Assembly (NCBI GenBank): GCA_030549775.1
Contig: CM060171.1
Location: 59,764,360 to 59,828,359, forward strand
Reading direction: 5' to 3'
DNA: 64,000 nucleotides
DNA from: Tamarix chinensis
Lineage: Eukaryota; Streptophyta; Magnoliopsida; Caryophyllales; Tamaricaceae
Every line of letters begins with the position of its first letter. Position 1 is the stretch's first letter. Below, piece by piece: positions 24,907-35,360 of this stretch. A model generated the notes under the pieces. The model saw only the letters and a list, made by a program, of their open reading frames with translations. It did not search any database and was not told where the DNA came from. A program made the translations under genes and the position numbers.

Positions 24907-25769
24907 TGATGTAGGATCATCCAATGAACATATGATTTTCATGTTCATATTAATCCTCAAGGTAAGGAAGATGATTTATATTTCCTAATGTTGGAGCCTA
25001 TTATATTAAATATTCTTGATAATTCTTATATACTTAACATTGAAAAACATTCAAGTTATTCTTGTAGGTATGTTACATATTTTTGAGAAGAAGATGTTCA
25101 TACACTTTGATGTGTACAAGTATTCAAAGCATGAAAGGCTATGATATACATGGGATGATACATTACAACAAGAATATAAAGTGATGATATTCATTATTTG
25201 TATTAACTTGTTGTAAAACCCTAAGTATATTTTATGTAAGTTAGGGTATTGCTATAATTTCATGTATGTATCTTAGTCAATTGTATAGCTTTGTAATATT
25301 AATTCTTAATATCATTTAAAAAATGATAGTATGCTTTAGATTAAGGTTAATATGGTCTTAATTCAACCATGATTAATGGGTTGGTTTAAGAGCGAATAAT
25401 TGGCTAGTTTAGGCTAGCTAACCACTGACTCCTTTTTCCCCTATATATACCTTTTGTGCATATGATTGTATGCAGAATTGAATAAGAATTTTTTTGATCA
25501 AACTTTGAGAACATTTAGCTAAATTCTAATCCTTCCTTTTGGGTTGACATTGAGCAAGGAAAATCTGGGATTCAACCTTCCTCAACCTATCTTCAATTAT
25601 GACATATTTGAAGGCTATACAAATCTGTTGAGCCTCTCCTACTTGTTTACTCAAGTTCTTCACCTATACTCTATCAAATTACTTTGTTTATTTTCCATTA
25701 TATTGTGGGGGAGAGCTTCTCATACAAATTTCAATCTAACCTTCCATTACTTTGGTAAAAACCACACCA
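24907..25769 (+). repeat. 5' LTR of the Ty3/gypsy element
   Basis: 863 bp with ends TGATGT...CACACCA. It aligns throughout with the 3' LTR at about one difference in ten bases over the first ~205 bp that I compared. CTATATATACC near 25441 is a plausible TATA region. The portion matching the integrase C-terminal frame is interrupted here by a TGA near 25083. Confidence 0.92.
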
Positions 25770-25773
25770 TGTT

Positions 25774-25787
25774 TGGTATCAAAGCTT
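25774..25787 (+). other. Primer-binding site, initiator tRNA-Met type
   Basis: TGGTATCAAAGCTT begins four bases after the 5' LTR. It matches the TGGTATCAGAGC consensus complementary to the 3' end of plant initiator tRNA-Met, with one change (A for G). Confidence 0.85.
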
Positions 25788-26622
25788 CATTTGTTCGAAG
25801 CTAATGTAGAACCAGTAACCTACAAGCCTGAAATCGCGTGTGTTCTTTCACCAAGAACTCCACGAATACTCCACCATTTCTTTGAATTCTTGATTCTTGA
25901 CGAACTTCTTTGATTTTTCTTGACATTCTTGCTCAAATTTCTTACAACAATCTTGTTGCATTTTCCCCAACCTTTTCACATAAAATATCGACCAGCACTT
26001 ACTTTCCAGTAGTTCACCAGTTTGATTCATCTATTTTCCACGACTATTTGTGCCTCTCCAGCACTTGATTCCTATTGAATTCTACTCTCCATTGGTTTTT
26101 GATCAACTTTGTAGCAATCCTTTTCAAGTTCCCTTTGTGCAGCAAGCAAAGAAAGCAGCAAAGAGGTTAAAACCCCTGGACAACTTCTCAGTCGCTTGAG
26201 TCAATTTGGAACTTGCAGGCACTGTATTCGACTCGTATCTCATCATTTCCTCTCGAGAAATCACTCCATAATCTACCTATGGATCTCCTCTAAATATTCT
26301 AAGCAAACATCAACACAAATCTCCCATTGGAAGACAAGAATTTGTTGAAGACACATAATATTGTTCTATGATTTTATGTAAATGAATTTCACATTTCTTA
26401 TAGAATAACCTCTTTTTTGTGTGTGTACCTACGTGCAGTGGCTATTCTTGGGGCTAAAATATCTTCTTTGTGCCTAAGCAAACACTGTAGGTAGTGTTTA
26501 ACATTTTTATAGAATTAGCAATTAGTTTGTCCTTTGTTTGGTTGTAGGAAAAATAAATCCAGCACCTACACTTTGTGGAACCTATTGTGTGCAACAAGTA
26601 GGGTTGTGCGTTAACCTTCACC
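25788..26622 (+). other. Untranslated leader of the Ty3/gypsy element
   Basis: About 0.8 kb between the primer site and the presumed gag ATG. No coding signal is seen. The minus-strand frames at 25848-26030 and 26454-26681 are incidental. Confidence 0.6.
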
Positions 26623-27680
26623 ATGGCTAGTGAAGAGGTGCATGCCCTGGTAGAGTCCATCAAAAGCCTCACCACATGCATGGATGCCTAATTACAAAAT
26701 CAAAACACACTGCAACATCAACTCCAAAGTGTGGAAGCTAAGTTGGCCGACCAAGAGAAGTGTAAACCATGGCAAGTTTGAATGGAAACCACACATGATA
26801 GTGTGGAAGGGAAATGAAGCCTATGTACATGCCAAGAGTGGACGTGGACCTTTAAATTTATCTCATCATGAAGATGGAGAAGAAGAGGAAAGTTCTTTTG
26901 GCTCAAGCAACCAAAGAAGAGCACCTACATTCTATGTAAGAAATGTACACCATGAAGATCAATATATTAAACTTGACCTTCTTGAATTTTATGGTGAATT
27001 GAATGTGGAGTCATTTTTTGAATTTTTGTGTGAGATTAAGGATATTTTTTAGTTTCGATAATATGATGATGATAGAAATTGCAAATTAGCTACTCTAAAG
27101 TTCAAAAAGTTTGCTCGAATTTGGTATGATAACTTAAAACGAACAAGAGAAAGACAAAAGAATTCTAAAATAAAATCTTGGGAAAAATATAAAAAGAACT
27201 TAAGAAATAAATTTTTGTCTAGGGAGTATGAAAAAGATATGTATGTTAAAATGAATACCCTAAGGCAAGGCTTATTTAGTGTAGAAGAATACACTAGAGA
27301 ATTTGAAAGACTAGCCCTTATTTGTGATGTTCATGAAAGAAAGGAAAAAAATGTGCTAGATAATTAGGTGGCTTGAATAAATTAATAAGATACAAGGTTG
27401 ATATCTAATCTTATGAATCTCTTGATGACTTGACAAAATTGGCAGTGAAAATTGAAATACAAATGAAATCAACTAAAGCCTATGTTAAGTCTAATGCTTC
27501 AACTTCAACTAAACCCTATTCTAACACCTTTAACCTTAAATCAACATTTTCATATGATAAAAATAATAACAAAGATGTTAAAGGTAAAAATAAGGTGGTT
27601 GATATGGAAAATAAATAATTTTCAAATGTAAAGGATATGGACATTTTGCTGGAAATTGTCATAACCAAAGAGCCTTAAGC
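26623..27680 (+). pseudogene. gag: gag pseudogene (capsid and zinc knuckle)
   Basis: This would encode the nucleocapsid polyprotein that packages the element's RNA. The presumed start is the ATG at 26623 (MASEEVHALVE), followed within 25 codons by a stop. A glutamine- and lysine-rich, coiled-coil-like stretch follows. The capsid core is recognised at ~26970-27350 by FYGELNVESFFEFL, WYDNLKR, SWEKYKKNLRNKFL and LRQGLFSVEEYTREF, the usual plant gypsy gag pattern. A zinc knuckle of CX2CX4HX4C type lies at ~27622-27655 (KCKGYGHFAGNC), but its first cysteine is lost and it is in another frame from the codons just upstream. Stops at ~27052, 27365 and 27616 and frame changes show decay. Confidence 0.88.
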
Positions 27681-27789
27681 TTACATAAAATAGAAAAAAT
27701 GGAACCATGTAGTGATGATGATGAATCAGAAGTTGAATCTCCTAATGAAATATTAACTATGGAAGAAGAAGAAGGAGACTCATGCTTTG

Positions 27790-28205
27790 TAATTCAAAGA
27801 GTTTTGCAAATATAACCTAGTATTACACCTAATCAAAGAGAAAAGATTTTTAAAGTTAAGTGTAAAATAGGTAATATGGTTTGTAGACTCATAATTGATA
27901 GTGGTTCATGTACTAATGTTGTTAGTGAGGCAATGGTTAATAAGCTTCATTTGAAACTACTAACCATCCTAAACTCTATTATTTATAATGGTTAAACAAG
28001 GAGAAAGGAGCTAAAGTAAAAAAAAAGAGCTTTAGTCACATTTTCTATTAGAGACTATCATGATGAAGTTCTATATGATGTTTTACCTATGGATGCTTGT
28101 GGCTTACTCATAGGTAGACCATGACGATTTGATAGAAAAACAACTCATAATGGGGTAACTAATGAATATGTGGTGAAAAAGGAAAAACAATAGTATAGGT
28201 TCACA
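27790..28205 (+). pseudogene. Aspartic protease pseudogene of the Ty3/gypsy element
   Basis: The aspartic protease matures the Gag-Pol polyprotein. The catalytic loop reads IIDSGSCTN, with the DSG triplet at 27897-27905. The downstream flap and carboxyl part are recognised by DVLPMDACGLLIGRP near 28077-28121, the usual plant gypsy wording, followed immediately by a stop in place of the expected tryptophan. A further stop follows near 28190. Frame changes separate it from gag. Confidence 0.85.
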
Positions 28206-29250
28206 CCTTCTTTATATGATCATATGCCCTTAAGTGATGATAAAAAGAGATTATTTTTACAAGATAAGGCTATGGAAAAATGTATAAAAGAAGAAATAAT
28301 TTTTTATGCTTTATTTTCTAAGGATTGTAAACCTGAAAAACAACAACTTGCAGATCCTAATTTGATTAATTTGCTTGATGAGTATAATGATGTATTTCTT
28401 GATGACTTACCTCCTGATTACCATCTAAAAGAGGTATAGAACATGCTATTGATCTTGTTCCTAGTATGCCTATTCCTAATAAACTAGCTTATAGATATAA
28501 CCCAGAAGAAGCTAAGGAATTACAAAAACTAATACAAGAGCTTATGGATAAAAGATTTGTAAGAGAAAGTATGAGTCCTTGTAGTGTTCCAGCTTTGCTA
28601 GTGCATAGATTCTAGGGATGTGAATAATACTATCGAATATAGATGATATGCTAGATGAACTTTATAGAGCATAAGTATTTTCCAAAATTAATTTGAGAAG
28701 TGGATATAATTAATTAAGGATTAGAGATTGAGATGAATGGAAAACTACTTTTAAAATAAAATATGGTCTCTATGGGTGGATGGTTATGCCTTTTGGGTTA
28801 TGTAATGCACCTAGCTCATTTATGGGACTTATGAATAAATTTCTCCAACCTTTCCTTGGTGATTTCATTGTTGTATATTTAGATGATATTCTTTTGTATA
28901 GAAAAAATAGTTATGATCATTTAGTGCATTTGAAGAAACTATATGGAAAACTTTAGAAATATGATTTTATGCTTCCAAGTGTAGTTTTCCTGGGCTATAT
29001 TATTAGTGGAGAAGGTATTAAAGTAGACCCTCATAAGATTAGGGCTATAAAAGAATGGCCCATCCCTAAGATTGTTCATGAAGTGAGATGTTTTCATGGA
29101 TTAGCTAGCTTTTATAGAAGATTCATTAAGTATTTTTCTACCATAGCTACACCTATTACTCAACTCATGAAAAAGGGTGAATTTATTTGGGGACAAGAAG
29201 CTACTCAAGCCTTTGAAACTATAAAAGATAAACATTGTCATGCCCCTATT
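28206..29250 (+). pseudogene. Reverse transcriptase pseudogene of the Ty3/gypsy element
   Basis: The reverse transcriptase copies the element's RNA into DNA. The linker FLDDLPPDYHL (~28396-28428) leads into the fingers (LQKLIQELMDKRFVRES, then MSPCSVPALLV, ~28520-28605). Several stops follow in the FSKINLRSGYN region. The palm follows with MPFGLCNAPSSF (~28788-28823) and the catalytic YLDD at 28876-28887 (VVYLDDIL). The thumb and connection run through VVFLGYIISGEGIKVDPHKI and FHGLASFYRRFI (~28980-29130). The YLDD motif is intact, but at least five stops or frame changes break the domain. Confidence 0.92.
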
Positions 29251-29376
29251 CTATCCTACCCAACTTTAACCTTCTTTTTGAAGTGACTTGTCATGCTAGT
29301 GGTGTTGGAATATCTATCCTACCCAACTTTAACCTTCTTTTTGAAGTGACTTGTCATGCTAGTGGTGTTGGAATAT
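29251..29376 (+). repeat. Perfect 63-bp tandem duplication in pol
   Basis: 29251-29313 and 29314-29376 are identical. The length is a multiple of three. In the RNase H frame it repeats 21 residues that include EVTCHASGVGI, the start of the RNase H fold with the first catalytic acidic position changed to histidine. Perfect identity in an otherwise decayed element implies a recent event. Confidence 0.95.
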
Positions 29377-29800
29377 GAGGAGAACTTTCACAAGAAAAGA
29401 AACCTATAGCATTTTTCTTTGAAAAGTTGAATGGAGCCAAATTTAACTATTCGACTTATGACAAGGAATTCTTTACCATTATAAGGAGTCTTGAGGCACG
29501 GAGTCATTATCTAAGACCAAAACTATTTGTGTTCCATTCGGATCATGAAAGTTTAAAATACTTACATAGTTAAAAGAAATTCCATCCTACACATGAGAAA
29601 TGGGTAAATTTCTTACAATCCTTCATGTTCTCTGTCAAACATTTGGATGATAAAGATAATGTAGTCGTTGATGCTCTTTCTCATAGGTCTACATTATTTG
29701 TTATGATGGATGCAAAAATCTTAGGTTTTGAAATGATTAAAGAATTATATCCGAATGATGAAGATTTTAAGGACATGTTTAGTTCATGTAAATAATTGGA
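29377..29800 (+). pseudogene. RNase H pseudogene of the Ty3/gypsy element
   Basis: RNase H removes the RNA strand during reverse transcription. The domain is recognised by [26 protein letters not shown] in plain order (~29394-29472), then the [25 protein letters not shown] region and DNVVVDALSHRS (~29656-29690). Typical plant elements have ECDASGVGIGAVL and NVVADALSRR at these places. A stop follows SLKYLHS near 29572. Part of the amino end is doubled by the 63-bp duplication just upstream. Confidence 0.88.
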
Positions 29801-29859
29801 TACCATGGAAATTATGTCATATAAGATGGATTTTTGTTTAGAGTAAATAAAATTTATAT

Positions 29860-31085
29860 TCTAGATCTAGTAGTAGAGACTTGCTTATCAAGGAAATACA
29901 TGAAGATAGCATAGCGAGACATTTTGGTATAAATAAAACTATGGAATTATTACAAGAAAATTTCTATTGGCCAATAATGGTTAAACATGTGTAAACCATG
30001 ATAAGTAGAATTTTTACGTGTCAAAAAACTAAAAGTTACTTTCATAAAGGCTTATACACACCCTTACCTGTTCTTGATAAACCATGGGAAGGAGTTAGTA
30101 TGGACTTTATCCTAGGGTTACCAAGAATGAAAAATGGTAAAGATTTTATTTTAGAGAAATTGTTAAACTTCATGGAATACCTAAAAGCATAGATTCTAAT
30201 CGAAATGTCAAGTTTATGAGTTATTTTTGGAAAACTTTATGGCATATGCTTCGTACTAAATTTTTATTTAGCACTTCATATCATCCTCAAACTGATGGTC
30301 TAACTGAGGTAACTAATAGAACTCTTGGTACACTATTAAAAGGTTTAGCTAATAAAAGTACAAAAGATTGGGATGTTAAGTTAGCTCATTCAGAGTTCGC
30401 TTATAATCGTAGTCCTTCTAGTACTACTCAAACTAGTTTGTTTGAGGTGGTGTATGGTGTAAATCATAACATGCCTATTAACATGATTTCATTGAAAAAA
30501 GGTGAAATGTAAAATTATGAGGCTAAAGATAGAATATAATTTTTTCAAAAACTTCATGAGAAAATAAAAAATAATATTGAAAAATCTAATGCCAAGTATA
30601 AAGCTCAAGCAAATAAGCATAGAAACTCTTATGTGTTTTCTCCTTGTGACTTAGTTTGGTTACATTTGGGCAAAGAAAGATTTCCTAATTTACATAAAAA
30701 TAACCTAATGCCAAGAGATGATGGTCTATTTAAAATACTAAGAAATTTTGTAGATAATGCTTATGAACTTGAACTTCTAGATTTTTATTGTGGAATTTCT
30801 AAAAATTTTAATGTTGGTGATTTGTCTCCTTATTATTCTGTTAAAAATTTGAGGGTAAATTCTTCTCAACTTGGGGAGAATGTTGCAGGAGCATCCAATG
30901 AACATAATGATTTTTATGTTCATACTAATCCTCAAGGTAAGGAAGATGATTTAGCTTTCTTAATGTTGGAGCATATTATGTTAAATATTCTTGATAATTC
31001 TTATATGCTTGACATTAAAAAACATTCAAGCTATTCTTATAGGTATATTACATATTTACAAGAAGAAGATATTCATACACTTTGA
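29860..31085 (+). pseudogene. Integrase pseudogene, internally deleted, reading into the 3' LTR
   Basis: The integrase inserts element DNA into chromosomes. The amino-terminal zinc-binding region is present as EIHEDSIARHFG and TCQKTKS (~29893-30030), but the first cysteine of the CxxC pair is isoleucine and a stop lies at ~29992. The catalytic core begins SMDFILGLPR (first acidic residue kept). After GKDFIL (~30150) the sequence jumps to a region corresponding to REIVRLHGMPK, an apparent loss of roughly 40 codons. The second catalytic aspartate area reads SNRNVKF, with aspartate changed, and the third acidic residue survives in TDGLTEVTNRTLG. The carboxyl module has DGLFKIL and NVGDLSPYYS. 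The last open frame (30633-31085) crosses the LTR boundary at 30881 and ends 205 bp inside the LTR. Confidence 0.9.
30870..30880 (+). other. Polypurine tract
   Basis: TTGGGGAGAA lies directly before the TG of the 3' LTR, the position expected for the plus-strand primer. It is also part of the integrase reading frame. Confidence 0.85.
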
Positions 31086-31745
31086 TGTGTATAAGTATTC
31101 AAAGCATGCAAGACTATGACATACATGGGATGATACATTACAACAAGAAGATAAAGTGATGATATTCATTATTTGTATTAACTTGTTGTAAAACCCTAAG
31201 TGTATTTTATGTAAGTTAGGGTATTACTATAATTTCATGTATATATCTTAGTCAACTATATAGCTTTGTAATATTAATCCTTAATATCATTTAACCAATG
31301 ATATTATGCTTTGGATTAAGGTTAATATGGGCTTAATTCAACCATGATTAATGGGCTGGATTAAGAGCGAATAATTGGCTGGTTCAGGCTAGCTAACCGC
31401 CGACCCCTTTCTTCCCCTATATATACCTTTTGTGTGCATGATTGTATGAAGAATTAAAAAATAATTTTTTTGATCAAACTTTGAGGAAAGTTAGATAAAG
31501 TCTAACCCTCCCTTTTGGGTCGACATTTAGCAAGGAAAATCTAGTATTCAACCTTCCTAAACCTATCTTCAACCACGACACATTTGAAGGCTATACAGAT
31601 CTGTCGAACCTCTCTTACTTGTTTACTCAAGTTCTTCACCTATACTTTAGAAAATTACTTTGTTTCTTTTACATTATATAGTGGGTGAGAGATTCTCATA
31701 CAAATTTTGATCCAACCTTCCATTACTTTGATAAAAACCACATCA
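30881..31745 (+). repeat. 3' LTR of the Ty3/gypsy element
   Basis: 865 bp from TGTTGCAGGAGC to CCACATCA, partner of 24907-25769. The first 205 bp remain open as the end of the integrase frame. CCCTATATATACC near 31415 is a plausible TATA region shared with the 5' LTR. Confidence 0.92.
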
Positions 31746-34700
31746 ACCCCTCAAGTAAATTAAAAATGGAATAAAATATTGGTTAAGAATATAAATGGAT
31801 TGTTTTGGGTTATTGATTTGATAATTATCATATTCATTAGATAATTTGGTATATGGTTTGATAGTTGTCTTAGGACCCTTACTTGGTATTTGGAATTGAT
31901 TTTGACTATTTTAATTTTATAGTTATTTAAGTTCCCTCCCTTAGTAATTTGAATTCATTTATAATTTTTTTGAGTTAGTAGCTGATTCAATTCCCTACCT
32001 ATGTATTTGGTATTAATTTTATTAGTTACATATGACTATTAAGTACTTCGGGATGATGTGAAGTAATTAAGTATGATTTCTAATAAGCATAATACTTCTA
32101 TGTTATATATATTATCCCATGATTACTATATGTTGATATGGCATGTGCTTTGTGCTTTAAGTTTGAATTTTAGATTACTGTGTGATTAATATGCAATATG
32201 GGCATGCCATCGCTTATGCATTGTGATTTACTTAGTATAAATAATTTGTATTGATACTAAATTTGTAGATGGCTATGTGTAGAACATAGAGTGTTTCAAG
32301 GTGTATATTAGTGGAAAGGATAAGCGGAACGCTAGGAAATATGATTCATAATTTTTCTTTGGATGCTAATTATTTTTCTAATGGGATTAAAGGTATAAGA
32401 GTTACGGCAAATCGGTAGTGTACCTTCAATGCTAATTATTTTCTAATCAGTTTTTCCTTCGGACTGTTATGTCATTGGCTGCATTTTAACTTATCATTTT
32501 TGTATGGATAATATGATTAATAATTTTTATCTATCTATTATCTCTCAATTTTCATTGAGTGTTTTAGATCAAACTTATTTGAGTCTTAGCACTTGGCATA
32601 AGAAAGGTGAGGGAATATGAATTATGTTAAATATGGTTGTAACACCTATTATTTTTGTAATTAATGTTTCCACAAAAAAAATTAACTAGTAAAAATGAGG
32701 GTGTTAAATATTCATATCATTTCATTATATCATGAAAATAATTGTTTTATGATAATCATTAAGTGTGTTATGATTTTCTTTCAAGAATAATATGATAAAA
32801 TGATGGCTGAGAGAAATATAAGTTACCTAATAAGAAACTTTGATGCATTTCAATAAGATAAAAGTTATTTTTGTCAATATGGGATAGATATGGATTCTTT
32901 GATATTTTTAATATGAAATTTGTTTAAAATATTCTAGGTTTATATTGTGGAATAATTAGAGTAATTATGATTGACATAAGTCTAAAAAAATACAAAAATA
33001 GCTTAAAATAAGAATAGTAACCCTAGAGATAGGCTCATTATTGTATGTATCAAGCATTAGGGTTAGACCTTATTTTCAGATATATTATTAAGAATGATAT
33101 TTTAGGATTATTTACTAAATTTTGTGGTTATATGAGCCTCATGGAAAAAGATTATGTTTAACATGTGAGATTAGGATTTAATGGGGAATTAGGAATGATA
33201 ACCCTAAAGGAAAGTCATTATCATTTTTGTAAAACGTTGGATTTTGATCTTGATTTTTAAATATGTTGATAATAATGATACGTTAGAAAGGTGCACTAAA
33301 TTTGGCAGTTAAATAATTATTAGGGATGAAATTGTGCTCAACTTGTGAAATTAAGGTTTCATAGTGGAATTGTGGCCTTTATCCTTAGAAAATGTCTGAA
33401 ACCTCATATGCTTTTGTTGTATACACGCTATATGTTTATGTCAATTCTATTTTTTTTCCTTGAATATTTATATCTATGTATCCATGATGAAATTGAGAAG
33501 ATAATATCTTAATAAGATATTAATCACTTAAAGTGAAATATCACGTAAATTAGGATAAGGTTGTTGATTCCACTCCACTAGGTTCTTAATGGTGTCTAGG
33601 TGCATTTTACCCCAAGTGATGCCTCATGCCATTCCATCGGTTTAAGAATAATGGCTAGAATCATGTTTTCTTTTGGAGGTGTTCATTCCACCATCTTAAT
33701 AATAGTGGCCTAAAAGTTTATGCCTTAGGAGTCCACTCAGTTAGATAATGAATAGTGGGTTCCTAAAAATAACATAAATAAGAAGAAGGATTATGATTAT
33801 ATCTTATAATGAGATTTTGAAATTATCTCTTCTCATGCATTATATCATGTTTAATCCATGCATAAGTTTATTCCTCCATGTAATCTTATGTGTATATATA
33901 CTCTTGATATGAATGTATTGTTACCTTACTTACCATATAGCATATTGATCATCCTTCTCATTGTTAGTTTGTAATCCTATGAATAGATAACCTATACTCT
34001 ATTGTGCAAGTCACTAGTGACCATCTTGATGATTTTGCTAGTTTTGATGAACTACCTATGGAGGAATGATTCTTTATGTATTAAGGTTAAACATGTAGTT
34101 AACATTATCTAGTAGCTAGCTTTTTTCTTTTAGATTCCTTTTTAGACTCTTAGTTATATAGAATCCATTTTGATTGTATTCTATTTATGATGGCCTTAAC
34201 TCTTTTTGGCATAAAATAGAGGGTGTAAGGTTCCATTGAATTTAGTGGAACAAATGATAGTGGGAGGTATTAAGTTCATTCAACCGGCTTAATAATTCCT
34301 GTCTACTCAATTAGATTAAGAATAGTGAGCTCCTACATGAAACATAAATAAGAAGAAGGATTTTGATAATATCTAATACTAAGATTTAGAAATTAGTCTT
34401 TCTCTTGCATTGTATAATGCATTCCTCTATGTAACCTTACGTGTATATATATGCTTACTATGCTTGTATTGTTACTTACTCAATGTATAGCATACCGATC
34501 AACATTTTCATTAATAGTTCTCAATCCCATGAATAGATGGCCCTAGAATTTGTTGCGTAAGTCACTAACAACCATATTGATGATTTTGCTGGTTTTGATG
34601 AACTACCTATGGAGGAGTGATTCTTTATGTCTTGGGGTTAAACATGGAGTTAATGTTATCTGGTACCAAGTTTTTTTCTTTCGGATTCCTTTTTGGACTC

Positions 34701-34755
34701 TTAGTTTCTACCCTCAACTCTCCCCGGGAAAGCATGTATTTGAGTGATTTTTTTT
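31746..34755. other. Eroded sequence, in part a degenerate reversed LTR
   Basis: No gene is seen. Near 33550-33715 phrases such as CCATCGGTTTAAGAATAATGG and CCACCATCTTAATAATAGTGG recall the inverse CCACCGGCATAATAGTGG motif of the reversed long LTR. This stretch may therefore be an old minus-strand LTR of the same superfamily. Boundaries and target duplications were not found. Confidence 0.4.
33731..34708 (+). repeat. Diverged tandem duplication, ~430-bp units ~560 bp apart
   Basis: Unit 1 (33731-34157) and unit 2 (34301-34708) share ATAAATAAGAAGAAGGATT, ACCTATGGAGGA.TGATTCTTTATG and GATTCCTTTTT.GACTCTTAGTT in the same order, with many substitutions. The spacer 34158-34300 is partly related to the sequence before unit 1. 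Confidence 0.8.
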
Positions 34756-35360
34756 TAGTCATTTTGATGGGTCAAGTTTAGGTTAACTTGACAAATAATA
34801 TACTTTTAGTTTTTGATGAGTCAGGTTGGGTTTGGGCCAAGCTAATCCTAGATTGAATCACTTTAGATTTAAGTTGTGTCAACTAGTAACTACCAAAATT
34901 AATCTAAGTCAATAACCTCGTAAGCAACCATAAATTTTAACTTCATGTAAATATGTAATCAATGATATGTTTATTATTAATTACTATTTATTTATTATTA
35001 TAGCTTTATAATGTTGTGTTTTTAAACAAAAAAAATGGTAAAATTAGAAAATCATTGGTGAATAATTACGTTCACAATAAAAATAATAAAAATAAATAAA
35101 ATTTTGATAATAATATATTTTAAAAGCATTAAATTAATAATAAGACATGTGTATTTTTTTTTATCATAACTGATTAATATCTAATTTATTTTCATTAAGT
35201 CGGATCAAGTCGGGTTGATAGCGGATTAGGTTGATGGCAAGTTGGGTTAATAACTTGTTGGATTGATGTGGGATTATAGGTTGGTGTTGGCTCAGGTCAG
35301 GTAGGGTTTTATGCGGGTTGGATCTGGTCGGGAAAGTCCCATCAACTTTTGCCAGCTCTA
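34756..35360. mobile_element. Probable hAT-like non-autonomous element
   Basis: The right end, inverted, reads TAGAGCTGGCAAAAGTTGAT, a hAT-style TIR. The left end (TAGTCATTTTGATGGGTCAA) matches only after a gap. Subterminal zones are rich in GGGTTGATGG and GGTTGGGTT phrases, as in related MITEs. No 8-bp target duplication was found, so the left limit is provisional. Confidence 0.5.

Larger units (their letters stand above)
24907..31745 (+). mobile_element. Ty3/gypsy LTR retrotransposon, decayed, 6.8 kb
   Basis: The element has two LTRs (24907-25769 and 30881-31745), a primer-binding site, gag, protease, reverse transcriptase, RNase H, integrase in that order, and a polypurine tract. Integrase after RNase H defines Ty3/gypsy. 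The integrase end has a GPY/F-like module (DGLFKIL, then NVGDLSPYYS), as in chromoviruses. The frame runs on into the 3' LTR, and the primer is initiator tRNA-Met; both agree with the CRM clade, though the clade is an inference. Many stops and frameshifts and an internal integrase deletion make it inactive. The flanks GCCCG (24902-24906) and ACCCC (31746-31750) are only a weak target duplication. Confidence 0.93.
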
